DNA from: Oscarella lobularis
Taxonomy: Eukaryota; Porifera; Homoscleromorpha; Homosclerophorida; Oscarellidae
Reading direction: 5' to 3'
DNA: 64,000 nt
Assembly (NCBI RefSeq): GCF_947507565.1
Contig: NC_089191.1
Coordinates: 2,046,001-2,110,000 of the forward strand
Below the pieces are notes generated by a model. It saw only the letters and a program-made list of their open reading frames with translations, made no database searches and had not been told where the DNA came from. The position numbers were made by a program, and so were the translations under genes. This document shows positions 1 through 10,659 of this stretch, piece by piece (position 1 is the stretch's first letter; each line of letters opens with the position of its first letter).

Positions 1-310
1 TTGGCGTCACTGTACAATAGAGCGAAACTCTGTGACGAGGCCATATACGTAGTGAGAGATGTTTTCCTTCGTTGTCAAGACCAACTTGGAATGCCAATTA
101 GTGAAGGAAGTTTAACCGGTACAGAATTTTCAGATCGAAAGTTGATCATTTGGAATTATTGGCTCTTCATGCAGCTACTGTCCTTCTCTGTCGATCGCTT
201 ATTCTCAAAGGTCAGGTAAAGGAAGCAGCTGATCTTTCACACAAAGCGCTGCAGGCTTACGACCGGGAGCGCTTTCAGTCAAAGCCCAGAGATATGCGTA
301 CGTCACGTTA
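1..310 (+). CDS. partial TPR-like protein, 3' exons only
   Basis: Two short open stretches in different frames can be joined by a plausible intron. The first (1-48) reads ASLYNRAKLCDEAIY and ends at a GT (gtagtgag). The second begins after ttttcag near 131 and reads through HLELLALHAATVLLCRSL, LILKGQVKEAADLSHKAL and QAYDRERFQSKP. The alternation of A, L and Y with paired helices looks like tetratricopeptide repeats, a protein-interaction fold. The gene enters from the left edge, and its end after about 304 was not found; a GT at about 304 may lead to an exon I could not place. No family more specific than TPR-like is supported, and the splice model is a guess. Confidence 0.3.
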
Positions 311-3300
311 TTTAGTCTATTTTCGGACATGATTATGTTGCGTTCAATTTTATAGTAGAAGCGATTTTTGCTCAAGTTTCTTCATCACTCACTAAGCAAG
401 CCTAATATCATCTTTCACGAATTAGCCAAGTTGCTCATTTAAGTTATTCTCACTTGGCTCTACGCGTTCAAATGTATTGTAGACTTTTCTCTTGCAGACC
501 CGCATCTCGTTTTTTTGTTCTAAGAATTTCGCTTTTTTTTGTTTTCGTGTAAATTTCCATGTTGTTCAGTACAAACATTTTTGCACCATGCATTTTTACA
601 TGAATTCTCTACCTCTTTTTATTCACAAAAGAAACAAGGGAAACCGCTTACTATGGCATTCAGAAAACAGCTATTTTTTACCTTAGCTGCTGTAGTTTTC
701 TTTAGAGAGACAGTGACGTTTAACTTAATTAAAGAGGAACGAATCAACGAGTATACGTTTGTTGGGTAATCACGTCAGAGAGGGGCTGCAAATCCCGTCA
801 AATAATTACGTATACCTGTAATAACGTGAGAGAAATGCTGCAAATCAAGTCAGTTATAGGCGTAAAAGTTTTTTGAGTAATCACGAGGGAAAAATTCCCT
901 ACAGTTAATGACGTAGACATTGGTCTAGCACTCAAGTTGTAGAAGGGCTACAAATCCTGTCAGTTATTGTATATAGAGTAATTAGAAAGGTCTGGGTACG
1001 AGGCTAGGTAGGGCTTGGATGCTGGGAAAGTGTAAAATTCTGCACGTGAGCAACGTTTCCAGGATACATCTTTATTTATTAATATTTTTCTTCACTACTA
1101 CTCTACGCCTAAAACCAATTCTAACTACAGAACGGAAAAAAGTGAACACGAAAAAGAAAGAATTACAGTGCGAGTCGAAGCAAGAGGTAGTAAAAAAGTA
1201 AGAGATAGAAAGTCACATCTCCAACTGACACAGTATCGGATAGCAAAACGAAACCTAGAGAAACAAAGCCAGTATCCGTTCAAAACAACTACGTACTTAC
1301 CAAAAAAATCCGAAATGAAGCGCGTCTGTGTTTGCGTGACCCAGGTCGCACCACGTGGAGGTCCAGACGCTTCGCAACCCAGTCGACCCTCACCAACGGC
1401 ATGAATTGGATCAGAATCCCACATTTTGTGGGCCTCCGAGGTTCGTTGCCCCCCCCGGGAGACGACTATCACCTCCGCCGAAGAGGCCCGCTCATCGTGT
1501 GCTCGACGTGGAGGAGAGCCGACGAACGCCGACGCTGTCCCGTGTAATACCAAGGAAACAATCCTTGATAAGACGGAGCGTGTTTTCCCGACGCGAAAGC
1601 CCCTAGAGGTCTTAGGGATGTGCCTCTAATCACTTTCGCGCCGTTGCTCCAGGACCGTGCGTCGGAATGTCGTTCGCCCCTCTGGCTCCCTGCCTTCCAA
1701 CGACTAACCAAGCGTACGAGCGAGTTCTCAAGCGACGGGGTTACGTAAAGAGGGAGAGCGCCGCGCACGACTTTATGTACTCGCGCACGAACGGTGACGC
1801 AAACTCTTCGCTGATTGGACGTCGGGTGTGCGTCATAAACCGCAATGGTGTTACGCGAGAGAGCGTTGCTTTTTGCACCTCTACGCGCAACCAAAAAAGG
1901 TCATAATTGGAGCGATTACGCGCGTGCAGCGTTTGTCCCAAAAGAAAATGGAACAAGAGACGAGCACGTGCACGCGTGCATGGCCAAGATGGCCGGCCTA
2001 CTGACGTCACCGTTTCTTTCACGAATCTCCACGAAACGCGAGGAAAGCGCGACGAAAGGCGACCGGACACGTTCCAACTCTTTCGATCGAGTTCGTCTTT
2101 CGAAAGAAACGCAGCGAAAGCGATCGAATCGCAGTGAAACAAAGGACCCGTGATATCGAGCCGTAGATTCGGGTAAAGACAATTTTGGGGCTCATAGTCG
2201 AAGCAGAGAGCAACAGTTGTGTTGCAGCTTCTCGTGGAATCGAGAGAGATGCGCTCGCTCACCTGCGTTTCGCTTCGAAAGCGTGCATATAAACTGTCTG
2301 AGCCTCTTCGACGTCGATTCGAGCGCATTTCGATCAATCTTTGGACGCGTAGGGATAATCGATCGTCTAAATCGCGTAAAATTCTCACTGTAGCGAGGAA
2401 GCATTTTACTTCAAGCACGCTAACTAAGATGGAGGGCTCGACATGCTCACGAATTCGATGTTTGATCTCGGAGCGCACAAGGCAGCGTTGAGCGACCGCC
2501 TCCTTCTGCAAGACAGTCGTTCGGCTTTCTCGTTTAGACTTCGTCTCATAAGGTGATTGCGTCAAATGGGAACAGCTAGGCTGTCTTGTTTCATTATTTA
2601 ATTGTTAACAGGCTTTTTCCTATATTCCCTTTACGTCTCAACCACGTTGACGACGAGAACGATCGACTGAAACTGAATCAAATGCAGAGGAGCTGCTGTA
2701 TAGAAAGCAAATGTTTTTATCAGAACCCGGAAGTGCATTGCATTCATTAGGCATACCGAACTTCTGTCCAGGGACACGGTGATCGTACAGGCGTTCTTCT
2801 GACTGCTTCATTGTGAGCGCCAACGCTGACGAAAATCATCGTCTCCAACGCTCTCTTTTTAGACTTCCCACTCGTATTGCAGACGGCTGACTGTGTACGT
2901 GTTGTATAAATCCTAATTGATGAAGACTCGATTACGTCTCATTTGCCCTTCCTGTGACGTGTGATACAACCGAAAGGCGTGGATGTAAGAACAATGGAAA
3001 CGATGTGTATGCGCAGACGTCTGCTCAAGCTTCTTTCTCCACATTCTGTAAATAAAAGAATTGATTTTTATTGACATTTTGTTGATTTTTAGACTTTTTC
3101 TTCTTCGAATTCTCAATTCGATTTTCTACTACAATTGTCACTGGTATTAATTGCTAGCCACAAGGGGCGACTGCGTTCCGGTTGCCGGAAGTATCCACCC
3201 TCTCCTCTTCCGGGAAGTTTTTAAGCTCCGCCTTTCATAATTAACTCAGTTAGCTTGACATCCTCCACGCAGCCTTGTAAGGTCGCATTCTTTTCTTGGG

Positions 3301-3320
3301 CGCGTAAGAAAAACTATTTT
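311..3320. other. unassigned DNA with a degenerate repeat and a CRE-containing, possibly promoter-like stretch
   Basis: No convincing gene was found. From 765 to 975 there are three or four degenerate copies of a 50-70 base unit built around 'gtaatcacgtcag' and 'ggctgcaaatc'. From 1340 to 2500 the DNA is richer in GC and CpG, with a TGACGTCA-type CRE site near 2002 and an ATGGCC context near 1980, as in a broad promoter. A reverse-strand open frame covers 1741-2565 but is arginine-rich, has no recognisable domain and overlaps equally open frames on the other strand, so it is not called. A weak minus-strand exon-like frame lies at 2690-2815. Confidence 0.3.
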
Positions 3321-3400
3321 CTTTTCGCAGTTAGTCGTTGTCGGATTGTCAGCCGTGCGAAACGATTTCTATCGCGCCATTCGGTTGCCAGCCAGTTGTC

Positions 3401-6400
3401 ATGACATCAACGATTATAATCGTTTTCTTCCTTGCCCTACAGCCAATACCGTGTCTCGCTTTCAAAGTTCCTTCTGAATGCAATTTCGGACATACGGTAT
3501 CGAAACCCTCCTCTACGTCGGACGGGCCGCTTTGCTCGTACGTAGGCGGTCTATTCTCCGCTCGTCGAGACAGACAGAGTCCCACGAACGCTGCCGCGTA
3601 CTTTCGTTCGAGAGACTTTCACCGCTTCGGGGTCGAACAAGCCGAAGCGCTTATATTCGCTTACGAATTGCTAAAAGCTAGAGGTTCGACTAATATCAGT
3701 GGTTATTCGATCTACGATTCGTGCGGTCTCATGCCACCGATCAATTCGTCGGATAATTGCGTTAAAGATCAAGCGCGAGCTCTTGTTACCCCTGATGAGC
3801 TCCACGAATGCCCCCTCGTCACGATTGTGGGACCATTCTATCGAGGCGGGGATGACGAAACCATTAATTCCGTGGTGTATGGCAATGATCAGTTACTCGG
3901 TCTCTACAAAAAGCTAGCTGGAAGGTTAGGAAACGGCGTTTTCTCTCTTGTCGACGAACCGATTGACTCTCAATACGAACATGAGTTGATATATAATAAG
4001 ATCGTTTTCATGCAAGCTAGTTGCGATTTGCAGGCGACAGCTGCCGTCGACGTTCTTCTTTTTGCATCTTGGGAACGAGTTATTGTTGTTGTAAGCAGTG
4101 ACGAGTGTGGAAAAGCAAACAAACGGGCGTTCGAACGAGAAATTGATACGCGGAAGCTGGGAGACCGCCCTATCGTCGAGTATTACGTAGACAGGAGCAC
4201 TAATGCCTTGGGAAAAAGACATCTGTCAGATTGCCGTAATCATTCTAGTGCATTGTCTCTTAGTGATCTTTGGTCTCGCTGTTTGGATGAACCGGATTCG
4301 CCGCGTGCAATCGTGGTGCTTTCGAGTGTATCGTTTGCTTTGGATTTTTTCGACAATGGATACTTTGCGTCTGAAACGGAGGATCGGGCATCTTTTAGTT
4401 TTCTATTGGGCGATTTCTGGGGCAACCCAGCTCGCGTTGACGACTTGTACGACGTCATAATGCGAGTTACAGAAACGGCGGAGACTGTCATCGCCTTGAC
4501 CACCGTCACTAATGGATTGGACAAATTCCAAGAACATATGACTTCAATTCGCGCCAATTCAGCCGAACTTCAGCGAAATTCAATTCTTGCTAACTATTGG
4601 GAAAATTTCTTCAAATGCAGTCTTTCTCGTGGAACGTGCGATAATACGGCGTCCCTTCCCAACGTCAATCGCCCAATTTTGAGAAATTATAAAGCGTCTT
4701 TGGTAATTGACAGCGTTTTTCTTCTCTACGATTATCTTCGTGACAATTTCGATTGGTCTTCTGTAACGTTTGATACTCAAAACTTTCTAAGAAACGGTAT
4801 TTCTCTAACGACAGACGTTAGTTCGTGGACAGGAAATAGAGTGCGCATTAATATCGGTAGAACTCTACCTCAACCAGCATTTTGGTCCTATGAAATTCTC
4901 GCGTGGACGCGCGAAAACGGGCGAAATTATTCGTTTCCTTACAGTAAGTGGATATTTGAATTCAGCGGCGACGATGAATTCATGACGAATGTAACCGGTT
5001 ACCTGTTCTTCTCAAATGACTCCTCAAATGACTGCTCTATATTTGATGTTCTGCCAGCAATAGCGACTCCTTTAGTCGTTCTTCTGCTTCACGTCGTTGT
5101 TTTTACGCTAAGTGTTCGCCATTTTAGACTTGCGTCGACTCGAGAGTGCATTGTATTGACGCCGACTATTTTCTTCGGTCTTCTTACGCTGGCATCTATT
5201 TTCCTGAGTATTCTCGTTGCCGTCGAAGTATTAAGTCCGTTTGAGTGCAAAACATTGGCTTTGGATTTTGTAATCAACGTTCTATCGGTTTTCTGCTTGG
5301 CCCCGTTTTTTGTTGGAAGTCTCGGTCATCTCGTCGGCGGGATCATCAACAGGCTGCAAATTAGATTACTTCTCGTCGCTGTTTTGATTATTTTTGAAAT
5401 AGTTTTGGCAAGTATTGCGAGTTTTTTCCATCTTCCTGACGACAACTATCGCCTTTATGACCATTGCGCCAATGCTCGCAATCAAATCTTATCCAAAATC
5501 TCCTACTTGATCAACGCAGGTTTAGCTCTGGCATGTGTTATTGTTATATGGATCACATATGAAAAAGGATACCCAAGCCTATTGAAAAACAGATCTACCG
5601 TTGAGTGCGGCGTGGCAACGTTTCTTGCCATTTTTTACATCGTTTCAATAAGCATTTTCTTGTCGGTAAATAATTGCAGAATTCAGACGCCGTGGCTCGT
5701 CGTACTTGCAGCATTTCCCGGCTTCATGACGTGGTACATATGCACCTTTACGGCGTGGAGACGCCATTCCGTCTCAAAGAGAAGGAAGTTATTGTCGGTA
5801 GAAATATCAGGTAAGAAATGTATAAGAACCTTAAGGGTTGGCCACTCACTTTGCTTTTTTTCTAGAAAGTCACTTGTCGGGAGAACCTTCGCAGCCCAAA
5901 GCCGAGAAGCTCGATACTTCAATTGGCACAGTATCATTGATCTATTGGGAGGAAGACATCATAAAAGAAATCGCTGGCGTTGTCATATCGCCGTCGCGCA
6001 TTGAACAGAAAGATCGCATCGGAAAAGGTGATATTGAGCGCGGGAATGCATGATCAATTGTTCTCTACTTCTTATATTAGGAAACTTTGGCGAAGTTTTT
6101 AAAGGGTTTATGGACACGAATGTAAGAGTTGCTCTCAAGTCGGTCAAAGGTGCTTTATATCATAGAAGTGCGCGTCGCTGAATTCTTTTCAGCTAGCGTT
6201 TTTTTTAAGATGCTATGAGTCGGAAGGAGTTGAATGACTTTGTTCAAGAAGGTCTGAAGATGCGCGAATTCAAGCATCCAAATGTAATGGAATTATACGG
6301 AATCTGTTGGTCGGACGATCCCACTCATCCGAACCATCGTTCGCCGTTCCTTATTTTACCTTACATGGAACTGGGTGACTTGAAAATGTTTTTGCGCATG

Positions 6401-7340
6401 CGTCGCCCAGGAAACAAGTCAGCCGAAGAACGTCCCCAACACGTTAGATACATTTTTAATTATCCAATTAGTAAAGCAAAGGGGATTGCTGTTATGTCTA
6501 ATTTTAGCTGTCGCTTGTTCAATTGGTAAAATTCTGCCATCAGATTGCCAAGGGAATGAACTACATATCGGATAAGAAACTTGTTCATCGCGATTTGGCT
6601 GCAAGAAACTGCATGTCTGTGGACTCGTAAGCGGCGAATTCATATGAAGTGAGTTCTGTTTTACAGGGTGAACATGGATTTGGAAGTGAAAGTGGCAGAT
6701 TTTGGCCTATCCAGGGTAATGACAGAGGGAAAAGATTACTATCGTACGGGCCAAAGTGGACAGCTACCCATACGTTGGATGTCACCGGAAAGTCTCCTTG
6801 ATCTCGTTTTCACAATGAAATCGGATGTGGTACGTTCGGTTGCGATATGATTTTGTTTTTACCGACGTTTTATCTAGTGGTCGTATGGAATAACGATATG
6901 GGAAGTGATGACACTTGCAATGGTGCCGTATCCCGGCGTATCCAGTTACGAAGTGGTTCGTTTTCTGAAAGCTGGAAAGCGTCTTGATAAGCCAGACGAA
7001 TGTCCCTCAGAAATGTGAGAAAAAAATCATGATTTTGTTGACTAATTACTTGTCGCTCTACAAAAGGTATCACATTATGCTGAACTGTTGGTCAGCAGAG
7101 CCAGAGGATCGACTCCCGTTTTCTCAAATTGTCAATACTTTGGAAGTATATATGACGGAATTGATGAATTATTTTGATCCGACAGAAAACGGCGGCGAAG
7201 AATATGATCCGTATGCACACTGGAGTCTGACAGCGAAGGGCTATACGGAAGAAGAAGAGGCGACGTTTGAAAAAACGGGTGGAGGTGAAAACGAGAACGA
7301 TGATAAGCCAGGCATAGCAGAAGATGAAATTTTTGTGTAA
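3401..7340 (+). CDS. class C seven-transmembrane receptor fused to a tyrosine kinase
   Basis: Proposed exons: 3401-5810, 5866-6027, 6081-6149, 6210-6442, 6544-6614, 6667-6829, 6878-7014 and 7067-7340, all with GT-AG introns and matching phase, giving about 1,172 residues. The ATG at 3401 was chosen because it opens a signal peptide ([20 protein letters not shown]). Residues 20-530 resemble the bilobed ANF-receptor/Venus-flytrap ligand domain without the mGluR cysteine-rich linker, as in GABA-B receptors. Seven hydrophobic spans follow (nt 5035-5760). After a basic loop and an intron the frame enters a kinase with every key element: GKGNFGEV loop, VALKSVK lysine, [11 protein letters not shown], activation-loop DYY and [11 protein letters not shown], typical of receptor tyrosine kinases of the Met/Axl sort. 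An acidic tail ends the protein. It would couple ligand binding and possibly G proteins to tyrosine phosphorylation at the plasma membrane. The ligand is unknown. Confidence 0.82.
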
Positions 7341-7475
7341 TTTAGGTGAAGTTTGACGTTGTTTTGTTTTTCTGTAGAATCCATTTGATTGAAAATCCTT
7401 GTATTGTGTTTGTGTCTGCAGTTGCTTGTGTAGTTTTTCAAAAGTCGATGTGTAAAAATTTGAACTGTCCTTAGA
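7335..7475 (-). repeat. conserved ~110-base block downstream of a kinase gene (copy 1 of 3)
   Basis: This block just beyond the receptor-kinase stop codon recurs at 34795-34925 and at 60620-60740. Read on the minus strand it encodes KQLQTQTQYKDFQSNGFY. The three copies differ mostly by substitutions, several synonymous, and keep the frame. Each is preceded by an AG that could be a splice acceptor. Copies 1 and 3 lie antisense to the 3' flank of a tyrosine kinase gene. It may be a shared 3' UTR element, an antisense exon or a dispersed repeat. Confidence 0.45.
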
Positions 7476-7554
7476 AACGCGGTAGGAGCTTGAGAGACGA
7501 GAAACGCCCCTTAGTTTGACGCCGGTCTCAAACTGTCTTCCAGCTACATGACTA

Positions 7555-8055
7555 ATGAACGTCTCTATGACCACAAAAAGAAACGAGGTGAGGCCCCCTT
7601 TGGGGATTCAGCATCACTAGGGCCACGGAACTTTTGGTCGCAGAGGCCGTTGCGAACATTGCACGCTCGCATAATTCCAGCCATATGGAGACTAATCTTT
7701 TAGCTTTATTTCGCGCGACGGAGTAAAGAATTCGGCTTACGACGCAAGAGAGACGGGCTTCGAAAGGGCGTCCGATAAATTCGTGTCTAGGGCGACGGGG
7801 AACAACTGAGACGCTTCGACTGCCCTGTCAAAATGTAGGCCCTTAGTGTACTGTTAAACAGAATTATGAAGACGCGTCGTAACCATTGCGTTACGCTTCG
7901 CAATGCGAAAATCTGTTCGCGGGACCCCTAAGGGAGCCTCACCTTTTCGTAAAAGCGCCAGGGCCTAGTGAAACCGATTGGAAAACCTATTCGCCTAACC
8001 AAAGCGCGTCTTGCGAAAAACTTCAGTCGAAAGGTTTGCTGGATCTAGGAGCTCT
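7555..8055 (+). mobile_element. foldback transposon family, single left terminal repeat
   Basis: The end TGAGGCCCCCTTTGGGG and the following 'tcagcatcactagggccacgg' match the termini at 10742, 16874, 34967 and 48630 and, inverted, those at 11969, 18104, 37247, 47390 and 59070. Inner family landmarks follow: 'gggagcctcacctttt' near 7935 and 'gaaaaacttcagtcgaaagg' near 8017. No matching right end lies nearby, so this is a solo terminal repeat or half element. It stops about 45 bases before the methyltransferase start and may supply part of its upstream region. Confidence 0.6.
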
Positions 8056-8098
8056 CAGCGAATGTTAGCGTACGTTAGTCCTAGGGATCACGGAAGGA

Positions 8099-8878
8099 AT
8101 GTCAGCATCAAACTACAGCCGCTTTGCTCAGTACGTGCAAGATCCCGATGCAACGCGGTTTCTTGACCACGCTCTGCAGCCTAAGCCAGGTGATCGCGTT
8201 CTCGATTTCGGCTGCGGCTCGGGAAATGTAACAGTCGATTTGGCACGTCGAATTGGGCCCACCGGTTTCCTCGTCGGAGTCGATCCGGACGAGGATCGTG
8301 TCAGCTTTGCAAAAAAGCGTTTCCATAATGACGAAAACGTCAGAATCGTTCGCGGCTCCATCGACGAAGCGGTCGAATTTGGGCCGTTTGACGTCATCAA
8401 CTCAACCATGGTATTGTTTTGGATTTCTCCCGATAAGTACGACGCGATTCTTCAAAAAATCTTTGACCTGCTCGTTCCAGGCGGACGGTTCGGCTTCACG
8501 ACATTGAAAGATGATGAACCGGGTCCCCGTTTAGGGTACCTTGGTCAACTGAGCGCAAATCAATATGAGAATTCTTACGAGAAATTTCTTTCGGCGGTTG
8601 GTTTGAATTACCGGTCGCTGTCCTACTGGAAAGAATGTCTCAAAAGAACCAGCTTTGAGCTGGTCCATGCCGTCGAAGAAGAGAGAGAGTACGTTTTACC
8701 GGACGATGAATCGTTGCTCGTTTGGTGGGAGGCGACTTGCTACGGCCGCTTCAGCGCGGAGTGCGCCACTCGCAATGCGGAAGCGCACGAGACGGTTCTG
8801 AGACAATATGGTCGTAAAAGGAACGAACCGGCCTCTATTGTTAGTACCTATGTTGACGTCGTCGTCCGAAAGCCTTGA
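8099..8878 (+). CDS. class I SAM-dependent methyltransferase, intronless
   Basis: A single open frame of 259 residues starts at the ATG at 8099. Residues 30-75 carry the SAM-binding Rossmann start: motif I VLDFGCGSGNVT, then the acidic end of strand 2 in GVDPDEDRVSFAKK. Motif II/III follows in FDVINSTMVLFWI, and LLVPGGRFGFTT is the usual post-IV strand. The fold and length suit small-molecule methyltransferases of the Methyltransf_11/25 group, such as arsenite- or juvenile-hormone-acid-methyltransferase-like enzymes. The substrate cannot be read from the sequence. It has no introns, unlike its multi-exon neighbours, and sits between two transposon fragments, so retroposition, transfer or capture are all possible. 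It appears intact, and its soluble N-terminus suggests the cytosol. Confidence 0.78.
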   Translation: MSASNYSRFAQYVQDPDATRFLDHALQPKPGDRVLDFGCGSGNVTVDLARRIGPTGFLVGVDPDEDRVSFAKKRFHNDENVRIVRGSIDEAVEFGPFDVINSTMVLFWISPDKYDAILQKIFDLLVPGGRFGFTTLKDDEPGPRLGYLGQLSANQYENSYEKFLSAVGLNYRSLSYWKECLKRTSFELVHAVEEEREYVLPDDESLLVWWEATCYGRFSAECATRNAEAHETVLRQYGRKRNEPASIVSTYVDVVVRKP

Positions 8879-8879
8879 A

Positions 8880-9105
8880 GAGCTTTGAAATGACCCAGAC
8901 ACTGTATTTGTTACGTTATTTTTTTATTATTTGTGTGCAAAGAAAAAAACTATTAATCTCGTCATGCTAAGACGTGTTTTCAAAGTCTCAAAATTTTATG
9001 GCCCTTAATTAAACGTAGCTCCGTTTGAAAAAGATAATTTTGAGCAGAGAAGGAGCGACTCATGAAATGATTTTTATACACAGCAACGAACGGCGGGGTC
9101 GTGTG
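8880..9105. other. 3' flank of the methyltransferase, no gene seen
   Basis: AT-rich sequence between the methyltransferase stop and the next transposon fragment. No clear polyadenylation hexamer or open frame stands out. Confidence 0.3.
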
Positions 9106-9109
9106 ACCT

Positions 9110-10365
9110 CTTGTGGGGCCTCACTTTTTCCAAAAGCCACCAGCGCCTAGAAAAGATAGTTTAAGCGGCAGCTCAATCGTGTCTCGAGAAAAAACTCAGT
9201 CAAAAGGTTTACTTTTCGATGAATCGATGACTAATTGTCCATGACCCGGATATATTTCAACTTTCCACGATCTCGATCTTCTTTAGAACGGAACCACGTA
9301 ATACATGGAGCTATTTTGCTGTGCGACGGAGTCTGATACTCACGCAGACAATATAATCGGCAGGCAAGTACTGAAATTTTACGAAAATCGCCTTTCGTCC
9401 GCCCGATTCGCTTCTTTCACAAACTCCTCATCTTTCCTTTACTTCGACAAGGGTTAGAGTAAAGAAAGGCGTAGATTCACGTGCATACCTGTGCGGGGGC
9501 TCCTTTCGCGATCGATCGCTGTTCCGCCATCTTGCTTTCGATCGCGCGTGACGTCAAGTGAACCCCAAACAAACGAGACGTTACGTCACTCTGTTACACA
9601 CTCGACAGCGTGACGAAACCACAAAAAAAAACGAGCAGGTGGCGCGTCACGCGGTTAATCGAAACTTTTCACGTGAGCTCCAATTTTGACCATATATGGT
9701 CACGAGTCTTACCGCAAATTAGCTTCAACCAATGAGCGCTCGTTCCTCCTCGCCTCTCTCTCACATATAGGCGCGCACGTCGCACACAATTCTTTGCGTA
9801 ACCTCGTCGTCGATCTGAGTGCAGTACAGCCGGTCAGTCGTGAAGTGAGAGCAACACGTCGTCGCAACGTCCCTCCCCGGGACAACGAAGGCGCAGTGAT
9901 TACAGGTCGCGCGGTTCTAATCCCTGTAGGGGCTGCGTCATCGGCGTATTCGTCCCGCTGTACTACGCTATAAGCTAGTATAACACGGGGAGTGGCCGCG
10001 TCGGCGGCTCTTCGTCTACACGCCGACTACACGACTGTTCACTCTGTTCACGGCTTGCGCGATAGCTCCTCTGCGGCAGGGCTATGACTGTCGACAGGGA
10101 TGCGAGCCCACCGTCCGTATGGAGGCCTAAAAGCTAAGTGGACGATATAGACCGAGCACGTTTTCATTGCTATCTTTTATAGGATCTTTGAACTCGAGAC
10201 GTTGCAAGGACATCCGATCTGCACGTGACTGGTAAGGGAATGCGCCCAACTGTCGTTGGTGAAGAAAACATACGGTTGCGTTACCTTTGCGAAAACGCAC
10301 TACGAGAGAAACAGACGTAGGAATTTTTTACGTAATTCTGCTTGTTTTGCTTGTAATACTTTTCG
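9110..10365 (+). mobile_element. foldback transposon, internal part only (copy lacking both ends)
   Basis: The sequence from 'ggggcctcactttttcc' at about 9114 to about 10360 matches, in opposite orientation, the interior of the element at 35500-36930 and much of that at 46110-47060. Shared landmarks are a CATATATGG stretch near 9690, an open frame beginning MTIYGHESYRKLASTNE, and the CRE-rich block around 9540-9600. It lacks both outer GGTGAGGCC termini, so it is truncated. On the minus strand it contains the conserved 14-codon start exon annotated separately. Confidence 0.65.
9489..9530 (-). promoter_or_regulatory. conserved start exon with splice donor inside the transposon (copy 1)
   Basis: On the minus strand, AAGATGGCGG opens a 14-codon frame, MAEQRSIAKGAPAQ, ending at CAG|GTATGC. 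The same exon and donor occur in the copies at 36486 and 46624, with changes only at codons 3-4. TGACGTCA-type sites lie just upstream. Confidence 0.5.
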
Positions 10366-10659
10366 TTGTTTGAAACGAGTGGGCGTGCCAAGTCTTCGCT
10401 TAGAATAGCCACGCCCACTTGGCCATGGACTGTGCTAAGTGGCGTTGAGTCGAGAGGTAGGAAGAGTTCGCGAGTGATTCGTCTGCCCGTCGTCATTGGC
10501 TCGCTTCGCGATGAAAATCTGCTCCGGCCACTTGGAATGGCGGTGAAGCCCTAACCCTGTGACGCATAGGAACCGTTTCTGCAACCGCCTAATTAATTAA
10601 TTAATTAAGTGAGCAACTGCATGAGAGAGGAAAGAATGAGCTGTATGACAAGACAAATT
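10366..10659. other. spacer between transposon units, no gene seen
   Basis: A short unique stretch with an (aatt)n-like run, 'attaattaattaattaa', near 10591. The only open frames are short and unsupported. Confidence 0.3.

Noticed and set aside
1741-2565. 274-codon minus-strand open frame
   Set aside because: Arginine-rich, no domain, overlaps other open frames in CpG-rich DNA; looks like a chance frame in a promoter-like region.
9895-9945. tRNA-like stretch with GGTTCTAATCC (near a Pol III B box) and GGCGCAGTG (near an A box) inside the transposon
   Set aside because: The spacing is shorter than in tRNAs and no cloverleaf can be folded convincingly; not called as a tRNA or SINE head.
9686-9973. 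Open frame beginning MTIYGHESYRKLASTNE, present in three transposon copies
   Set aside because: The copies are so similar that conservation of the frame says nothing about selection; frames differ at the 3' end and no domain is recognisable. Kept only as a landmark of the element.
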